Origin: Priapulus caudatus
Taxonomy: Eukaryota > Priapulida > Priapulimorpha > Priapulimorphida > Priapulidae
Length of the DNA stretch: 26,614 nt
Direction: 5' to 3'
NCBI RefSeq assembly: GCF_000485595.1
Contig: NW_014577125.1
Span: 468,747-495,360, forward strand
Shown in pieces: positions 19,838 through 26,614 of the stretch (position 1 is the stretch's first letter; each line of letters opens with the position of its first letter). The notes under the pieces are model-generated. The model did no database searches. It saw only the letters and a program-made list of their open reading frames with translations, and was not told the DNA's origin. Made by a program: the position numbers and the translations under genes.

Positions 19838-21213
19838 ATTGTCTATCCTCGGTCTCGTCGCCGTAATGTAGTGGGCTATGGTAAGGATATTGTTATTGTC
19901 CACGTTGGTGGCCTCCTTGCCAGAGCTATTAAGGTAATAGTACCATGACCAGTATTCAGATTTATAATGATGTCCAGACGAGATGAGTCATGCCCACTAC
20001 TGAAATGGTGCTGAAATGGAGCTTATACTTAGTTAGGTGCACTATATTGGTTTCTAAGATCGTATCAGGTCGCAGGTTATGGTTCAATAGATTATCATGT
20101 ACGGATATTCTAATTTGATTATTAAGACTTGGCTGTTTGTTTAAAATTCTTCAATCATGGTTAGACTTTGAATTTGATAAAACTGTGTGAGAAATAGTGC
20201 ATGTGACATCGTTTGACCTTATTGTGACCAATTTTTATTACGTAAAATGATGTCACTAATAAAGAACAAATAATGTGAGGGTCCTAGATATTACATATGT
20301 TAGGTTATTCTCTTGTAATCAGAGGTAACTTTCATATTTGTCGTTTAAACACCACATTGTCGTTTGTCTTGTACTTGGTGCTTTGTCTTTCGTATTTTCA
20401 AAGCCGTGATAACGGTGACGAGTGCAATGTGGGTAAATTTAAGCGCAAACTTTGAATGCTGGGGATTATCTCTGAAAATTCCATGTGTTTTCGTGTTGAA
20501 ACACAGGCACGTCATTTTACCAGCTTTACAGTTAAACTAATTATTATCATGCAAACTGATGTTCACATGTAAGCTGGTCCTATGATGTCGATATATAAGT
20601 TTTATTCTCTAAGTTGTTGACGATATTAAGTATATGGTGACATGTTCAAGCTTCCATGTTTTGTGATTAAGTGACCATTTGGTGACATATCCGGTGATCA
20701 AGTGATGTATTGTAATTATGAATAAATAATTTTTTGCCACAATTTAAAAAAATGAATTGTTGGTGTATCGCATATTCAGCTGACAACTATATTTGTGGTG
20801 TTTATGTGAAACTGAACTGATACCGCCTATCCCTTACTGCCATGATCCTTAAGTGTAATGAGTACTAATGACTTGATAATCTTGTTGCGTTGCAATAATT
20901 ATAATATCATTCTGAGGGGATAGTTAATCTTTTCGTGCCTTCTTTAGAAGTAACGCACGTAGAATATACGTCGAGGGAGGAGCAATCTTAAGCAGGTGAT
21001 GATTATTTCGTCTATTTTTGCTGCTAATGCTCTTATATCATGAGCATATCTATCCTCTGAACATGCAGGCCGTCTATCAGTTTTGTTTTCGTATTGGTGG
21101 CATTTTTTAAATTGGCACTAGATGCCACTCGGCATTTTTTTACCGCTGATAAAATATCACTAATAACGATAATAATCATAAGCTGATAAATAACCATGAG
21201 CCGTGTTACATAT
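19838..21213. other. Non-coding stretch, possible SURF4 3' UTR and downstream flank
   Basis: AT-rich sequence without supported genes. AATAAA signals occur at 20258-20263 and 20721-20726 on the plus strand, and the second is followed by a T-rich region. Either could end a long SURF4 transcript, but nothing proves it. Confidence 0.35.
20721..20726 (+). promoter_or_regulatory. Candidate polyadenylation signal AATAAA
   Basis: AATAAA followed by taattttttgcc. If used by SURF4 the 3' UTR would be about 1.55 kb. The AATAAA at 20258 is an alternative. Confidence 0.25.
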
Positions 21214-21263
21214 TATCAGGAGATTACATATTATCAATATTACTCTATTATTCACTCCTGATA
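21214..21263. repeat. TA-flanked palindromic mini-element, copy 5
   Basis: Ends tatcaggag (21214-21222) and ctcctgata (21255-21263) are perfect inverted repeats including the TA. The interior ttacatattatcaatatta is only partly palindromic, so this is a more diverged copy. Confidence 0.65.
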
Positions 21264-21583
21264 TTTTTGGCCTTCAATAGTAGTACTATTAGTACTCCTT
21301 AACAAGACTGTAAAGGTTAAAATTCCCATGGTAAAATTATAACCCTTTTTATTCAACCAGAGACATTGTTACACTTGATTTAACCGCAAACCGCGCAGTA
21401 AAATTATTTCTGATTGCGATGGCCAACCATAGCGGTAAGCTTCTTTTGCAAGCACGCTACTCTGTACATACTCACAAAAGATAGAGTTTGCCGTTCACAA
21501 ACTTCTCTCTTCCGCGCCATTCCTTAATTCATCGCTATCTGCACACAACGCTATCGATGTCTCGCCTCCACTTTACTCGGCTC

Positions 21584-21712
21584 CTCATCCTAGGTCTCCC
21601 GCTCAAATATCTCTCCCCTCTCTCTCGCGCACGCCCGCACGTACACACACGCGCGCACGCACGCACGCACGCGCACACGCACGCACGCGCACACGCACAC
21701 ACACACACACAC
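21584..21712 (+). repeat. Shared module followed by CA/CGCA microsatellite, copy A
   Basis: The 50-bp stretch ctcctcatcctaggtctccc gctcaaatatctctc leads into acgcacgcacgcgcacacg repeats and a (CA)n end. The same module plus microsatellite occurs at 24602-24690, so this is a mobile or segmentally duplicated unit, not two independent microsatellites. Confidence 0.7.
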
Positions 21713-22025
21713 AGCAGAGGTCCCAAGTTGGGAAAATCCAAGAAAGGGATCACTTGTGATAATGGTCCATCACCGTTTTTTCGCGGTGCGCAAAAACAGG
21801 AAAAAAGTTGTGGCGGGCTGCGACATGTGATTGTCGCGGCGCACCACCATTTTTTTTTATAAAGTATACTTGTAAAATAAACATAAAGTATACATTTGTG
21901 GCCTTTTATTGTTCGCTGGAATTAAAGTACATCAACAACTACGGCAAATTTAGTAATTTACTGATGTAAATTTTAAAATATGGCTGAAAAATGTTGCGAC
22001 CGGGACTTTCTGGACTCTTAACGGG

Positions 22026-22076
22026 GCACCGGGACCAGCATGTCGCACCGGGACGATCCCGGTGAGACCGGGACAC
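22026..22076 (+). repeat. Repeated ACCGGGAC words with a palindrome
   Basis: The word accgggac occurs four to five times between 21998 and 22076, including a palindrome caccgggacgatcccggtg. It directly precedes the AGTAGC microsatellite. Nature unknown. Confidence 0.5.
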
Positions 22077-22095
22077 TTGGGACGTCTGCACACAA

Positions 22096-22238
22096 GTAGA
22101 AGTAGCAGTAGCAGTAGCAGTAGCAGTAGCAGTAGCAGTAGCAGCAGCAGCAGCAGTAGCAGTAGCAGTAGCAGTAGCAGTAGCAGTAGCAGTAGCAGTA
22201 GCAGTAGCAGCAGCAGTAGCAGTAGCAGTAGCAGTAGC
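22096..22238 (+). repeat. (AGTAGC)n / (AGC)n microsatellite
   Basis: About 140 bases of agtagc hexamers with a few pure agc stretches. It yields poly-Ser on the plus strand and Tyr-Cys or Thr-Ala repeats on the minus strand, which are artefacts. Confidence 0.95.
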
Positions 22239-23230
22239 GTTCACTCACTGGTGGACTCATGCAGAATAGTCCCAGTAGTATTCATAACATTGCACACACG
22301 AAGCCGCGTGATCCCAATTGTCGCATGTCGGAGTGTTTGAATACTTCCTAACGATACAGCGACAGCTAGGAAACTCGTTGTTGAGAGTAGCCGATGTGTT
22401 CTAGATCAAAATAGGGTTCAACCTCTTCCAACTGAGAGTGTATGCAGGTATGGTACCGCAATCATTTATGATCCTCCAGATAGTTTTGCCCTTAGCTCTT
22501 CGACAGGATGTTTCGCGGTTTCATCATGAATCACGTGCAGTTTGGTGTCACATGGGGCACACTAAATCATTTGAGACATCATTTCGGTAGAAATATTACT
22601 AGCCAAAGACGTATCGTGAAAATGAGAATCGCATACGCCATTGTGGCAAGTGACAGTGAGTAACACGTCTAACAAATGCACGTTCCACACCGCTGACATC
22701 CCTGCCGATAGCAGATACATTCTCGAATTTCCATATTGCCATATTAGGGCCACTGACGGAATCACTTGATAAGCACAAGTACATGTTGATGATAGTTCAG
22801 CGCTTCTCACGCGGAAGAGAAGTGTTCTCACTCAAAACGCACGAAGCGTTTGAGTATCGCCCCAGAATTCTATTCAATGACGTTATTACATTCTATGTTG
22901 TCCCCAGGATCTCAATACAGCAACCGTGAGCGAGTTGATCTCAGCCTTTTATGTGAGTTCCTGGACATACAACGTTACTATATACTTTACGCTATAGTTA
23001 TATTGAGCAGACACGGTGATCGGACTTGCCAGACTAGCCGCAGATACTGCCTTGTGTTGTCTTGGTATTTCACTTATCGCTAATGTACGCTATATCATTA
23101 AATATTAGAAATGCGAACCGGTTTCGACCTTTTCGTGATCCTGGGGAAGAGGCTCTATGCATGTACAGCCACCAGATTCACATGCGTCACCCACGCCATC
23201 GCTGAACACGCGTACAGCACTAGCCGTTGC
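22239..23230. other. Non-coding stretch, no feature recognised
   Basis: Several frames of 60-90 codons exist on both strands, but none has a recognisable motif or clear splice sites. I see no repeats. Confidence 0.4.
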
Positions 23231-23368
23231 TAGCTCTAGCACTATAGCCCTTGTTGTCTTGTCGCTTAATAACCCAATTAATGTGCAAGTCAATTAATTA
23301 AAATTAATTAAAGTAATTATCCAAGTAAACCGGCACCTGTGGCAACAAGGGCTATAGTACTAGAGCTA
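23231..23368. mobile_element. MITE-like element with 26-bp terminal inverted repeats
   Basis: The ends tagctctagcactatagccc plus ttgttg, and caacaagggctatagtacta plus gagcta, are inverted with one mismatch. The outermost TA can be read as the target duplication. The 86-bp interior is AT-rich with aattaattaa words. No coding capacity. Confidence 0.75.
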
Positions 23369-24497
23369 TGTTATTGCACGATATTGACGCCACACCGGCC
23401 ATGGACACACTTAAACACCTAGTACAGATCACAGGCTGATTACTATGCTGGCAAGGACCTGGTAGCGTTGAAATGGCTTCACTCCCCGCGGCAAACCATT
23501 CCCGTGGGAAGCGTTGAGAGCTATTCTCGGATCGCTGCGTCGTTATTTCCACACTATGGGAACTAATGCGGGACGACGCCCTGAACGTTCCCTGCTACGA
23601 TAAAAATCATTATACTCTAACTAGCTTACACAGCCAATTTACCCGAGCTTACAATTCGAGAAGCCCACTTTAAAGCTACCCATTTACTGTCCATATAAGG
23701 ATGCTGGCTGCTGCCTCAACTTGCAGCTGACGGCTATGATGCGGGAATACGACGGCATGTTCATTTGACAGCGCGTATCAATTCCATCACTTTGATTAAT
23801 ACACGGCTAATTATACAACATGGCGATGACGTCACTTAGGTGCGTCGCTGCTCTTTTGTTTAGGGAGAAATGTCATTATGGAGGGGTGGAAGAATTACTG
23901 TACAGAGATCATTAATTTACAGTAATGTTTTAGTGAGAACTAGCGGGATCGAAACTCATAACACTTGGGTCGGCATCGGCGGATAGCAGTATTGACATAA
24001 CGACACTTTTCTCTGTCACCACATTTAGGAAAACACTTGCCAAATGCAATAAACCGCACGATTTCTTTAGAAGTGTATCTTGAAACACTTGTAGAAAACA
24101 GCATAGCAGCAATATTGTGTCCAAGAGCGGATTTAGGATTTTGAAATGGAAGGAGGGTGTGACTACGGGTACATGTCTTTAATGAATGTATCAATTTTGC
24201 AATTAAAAAGAACACTGTTACAACCCACATTATCAGCGCCACAAAACAAAAACAATTTGAGCGTAATTTGGAAATATTTTACAGCCATTTAAACTATCTT
24301 ACTTGTTATTAGACGCTTTATGGCGCACGGAACAGCTGATGACAAAAAAGCTGCAAACTTAATCTATACGGGTTTTCACGACAGAGAGCGCGTCGTTTTG
24401 CTATCGTAGCGATGGCCTGTTTTCGTACTAGACGAACAATTTTACTGCCGACGGCTGAAATATACTTCCTTATAAAATTATAATCTCTAGTATATAT
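23369..24497. other. Non-coding stretch with one transposon relic
   Basis: No supported gene. At 24124-24165 the sequence gagcggatttaggattttga followed by aatgg resembles the GTGGCGGATCCAGG terminus seen at 17004. Otherwise nothing is recognised. Confidence 0.4.
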
Positions 24498-24505
24498 GTG
24501 ATAAA

Positions 24506-24558
24506 ATGCACACACACACGCACACGCACACGCACACGCACACGCACCCGCACACGCA

Positions 24559-24606
<48 letters not shown>

Positions 24607-24690
24607 CTCGTCCTACGGTCTCCCGCTCAAATATCTTTTTCTCCTCTCGCACTCTCCCTCGCGCACGCACGCGCGCGCGCATACACACAC
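24506..24690 (+). repeat. CACACG and CT microsatellites with shared module, copy B
   Basis: (CACACG)n at 24506-24558 and (CT)n at 24560-24600 are followed by ctcctcgtcctacggtctcc cgctcaaatatc, the module also found at 21584. Then comes a second acgcacgcgcgcgc tract. Confidence 0.85.
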
Positions 24691-24840
24691 GTTCGCTTCC
24701 TTCCAACACTATACGTGACTTGCCTCCGTCACGTACGCCTCACTCACGCAATTTCCACGTTCGTTTCGGAATCCCCCCCCCCCCAAACGTTTCATTTACG
24801 TCACAACCTCCCACCCGCCCGGCGCATCATACCTATGTAT

Positions 24841-24889
24841 TATCAAGAGTAGATAAGAAAGTAGATGGTTTTATTATCTACTCTTGGTA
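24841..24889. repeat. TA-flanked palindromic mini-element, copy 6
   Basis: Arms aagagtagataa (24845-24856) and ttatctactctt (24874-24885) are perfect, with ends tatc / ggta. The arm sequence is the same as copy 1 at 2762 over twelve bases, although the interiors differ. Confidence 0.75.
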
Positions 24890-25138
24890 TTATTAACACT
24901 CATAGCACTATATTAGAATATCACACTGGGACATTTACTCAGTTCGCGCCTTTGTCAACTGCTAACTCCAATATCAAGTGCACTCGATTGGTGTTCTAAC
25001 TCTCACTATACGTGGTATCAGCTAGGGGTGAATAATAGCAAATTAACAAATTGACAAATTGGTTGTTTATTCACGCACGTTGTCGTTGTTGTCGTTCCGC
25101 ATGAAATACATCTAGAATACGAGCCACTGAGGCTGAGA

Positions 25139-25432
25139 GGGTCTATGTCCCCCGGGGTACTACCGGAACGTACCCTGGGTACGGTTCAGTATACCGGAAC
25201 GTGTTCTGGTACTATCTAATATGCCGAACCGTACCTCGCCTACTCCACTAACGAGTCTAGGGAGTCGCCTACGCCTACTCCCTAACCCGAACCCGAATCC
25301 TAACCCTAATCCTAACCCTAACCCTAACCCTAATCCTAACCCTAACCATATCAAATAGTGACCAGGGTACGTTCCGGTATACCGGACCGTACCCAGGGTA
25401 CGTTCCGTCAGTACCCTGGGGGACATAGACCC
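25139..25432. mobile_element. Second foldback element with a telomere-like interior
   Basis: Arms of about 75 bp starting gggtctatgtccccc(c/a)gggtac and rich in ggaacgtaccctgggtacgg are inverted, with a few mismatches. The centre (25279-25350) is a degenerate CCCTAA array with ccgaa and tcctaa variants. The flanks gagccactgaggctg (25121-25135) and gagcgccactgagctg (25436-25451) are near-identical direct repeats. They could be a diverged target duplication or part of a larger unit. It is unrelated in arm sequence to the element at 12227, but has the same architecture. Confidence 0.8.
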
Positions 25433-25452
25433 TATGAGCGCCACTGAGCTGT

Positions 25453-25869
25453 GTATATAATAACAGCTTAGTGTTATAAGTTATTATATGTTATGTCCTA
25501 ACAATATGATTAGCAATATGATATTTCATTTCAATCTGAAGATGAGAGATTTCACAAGATTGCGTTTACCGATATATGTGATTAAATTCTAGCGTTAATA
25601 AGTGACTCTATCGTAGCGTGTTGCATTATCGGTAAGATTGTGTAAACGTGGAATATAGACAGATGGAGTATTTGCGCACAAATCCTTAACTGTCTCTCGA
25701 CAGTGGCTCTCGAAACCTATATCTTTGCCTTGCTCGCAATAAGACGACATTTACAAACTGCACTCGGATGGCTTCGCTGGATGTATACTCAGAAGCGGTA
25801 TACGGTTGCTCCTAATTTCATCGAATTGGTAAAATCTCGGTAAAATGATTAGCGGAAACCATGTAAGTA
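25453..25869. other. Non-coding stretch
   Basis: AT-rich on the left. I see no feature here. Confidence 0.4.
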
Positions 25870-26268
25870 ATGGTCAGTAGCGTAAATTTCGAAATGCTTT
25901 GTCTAATGAGCGGACAGCAGCAGCGTCGCAGAGTGCGCTGCGAAATGCTATTGACCAATAGCGTTGGTAAATATGACAGAAGCAAATTGCGCCCCGTGAA
26001 TCACAGGCTGAGTCGCTCCGACGAAGTCGATCCGGCGAGAGGGAGATTACACTCTTTCACCACCAATTTCAAGACTAATGGAACTCATCTATTATCGCGT
26101 GCTATCCCCCCGCCTGCCGAGTGCGGGATTGTTCGTACGAGGTTTAAAAATCCATATTGTGACGAACAAACCGATGATTTTGAGATTGAAGACTATGCGG
26201 CCGGGATGCTGTGTAATAAGTTAGCAAGGACTGCTATCGTGACTGACATCCTGCGCTTGCATACATGA
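25870..26268 (+). CDS. Unrecognised 132-codon ORF
   Basis: An ATG-initiated frame with unremarkable composition: basic in the first half and acidic near residues 97-110 (CDEQTDDFEIEDYA). No family motif, signal peptide or membrane segment is visible, and no upstream promoter or splice context supports it. It stops just before the tandem array at the right edge. It may be an exon of a gene continuing to the right, or a chance frame. Confidence 0.25.
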   Translation: MVSSVNFEMLCLMSGQQQRRRVRCEMLLTNSVGKYDRSKLRPVNHRLSRSDEVDPARGRLHSFTTNFKTNGTHLLSRAIPPPAECGIVRTRFKNPYCDEQTDDFEIEDYAAGMLCNKLARTAIVTDILRLHT

Positions 26269-26614
26269 CTTACACCTTCACACCTTACACATTAGGCCTA
26301 CCCTTTACACCTTACGCCTTAACCCTTTACACCTTACACCTTAGGCCTACCCTTTACACCACACCTTACACCTTATGCCTACCCCTTACACCTTAGGCCT
26401 ACCCTTTACACCTTACACCTTAACCCTTTACCCCTTACACCTTTACACCTTACGCTTTAACCCTTTACACCTTACACCTTAGGCCTACCCTTTACACCTT
26501 ACACCTTAGGCCTACCCTTTACACCTTACGCCTTAACCCTTTACACCTTACACCTTAACCCTTTACACCTTCCACCTTAGGCCTATACACCTTCCACCTT
26601 AGGCCTACCCTTTA
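26265..26614 (+). repeat. Tandem array of CCCTTTACACCTTA units, cut by the window end
   Basis: Units of 12-35 bp built from taccctttacaccttacacc, ttaggcc and ttaacc are repeated many times. Two types alternate, one ending ttaggcctac and one ending ttaaccc. The ccttaaccc and ttaggcc words recall degenerate telomere repeats, but no pure TTAGGG run is present. Confidence 0.9.

Noticed and set aside
22096..22260. Poly-Ser, Thr-Ala and Tyr-Cys frames
   Set aside because: Translations of the AGTAGC microsatellite.

Overview
The window is nuclear DNA from an animal, most likely a marine invertebrate. Multi-exon genes with GT-AG introns, dense microsatellites, TTAGGG-type telomere-like tracts and many short foldback transposons all point that way. 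I cannot place the species more finely. A 10-N run at 15726-15735 shows this is a scaffolded assembly.

Two protein-coding genes can be assembled completely from the sequence. On the minus strand a GLD-2 / TENT2-type cytoplasmic poly(A) polymerase runs from an ATG at 11630 to a TGA at 6438. It has 12 coding exons, including a 17-nt microexon, every junction is in phase, and the product is 524 aa. On the plus strand SURF4, an ER-Golgi cargo receptor, runs from an ATG at 16109 to a TAA at 19174. It has four coding exons and a 276-aa product. The two genes are divergent, with start codons about 4.5 kb apart. A third, unrecognised gene is hinted at by one clean 180-bp exon candidate on the minus strand at 5295-5474.

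Layout: 1-1560 is non-coding, with a G-rich tract and a CpG-rich stretch. 1561-5090 holds a hairpin, purine/pyrimidine microsatellites and a long CT-rich block bracketed by a 56-bp direct repeat. 5295-5474 is the orphan exon. 6438-11630 is GLD2, with a 21-bp minisatellite in one intron. 11893-12510 holds two foldback elements with clear target-site duplications, one carrying telomere-like repeats. 12511-14290 is non-coding with diverged repeats. 14294-15725 carries a TATA promoter (or LTR-like region) and a truncated endogenous retroviral F-type env fragment that ends at the gap. 15840-15979 is a foldback element just before SURF4. 16109-19174 is SURF4. 19180-19660 is a GTC/GTT-rich tandem repeat in its probable 3' UTR. 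19655-26614 is repeats, microsatellites, MITEs, a second telomere-repeat foldback element (25139-25432), an unassigned 132-codon ORF and a tandem array at the right edge.

The two host genes have no direct pathway link: one lengthens mRNA tails in the cytoplasm and the other loads secretory cargo at the ER. The most notable feature is the density and variety of palindromic mobile elements. At least six short TA-flanked palindromes share one terminal sequence, and two unrelated foldback elements hold telomere-like repeats inside their inverted arms.
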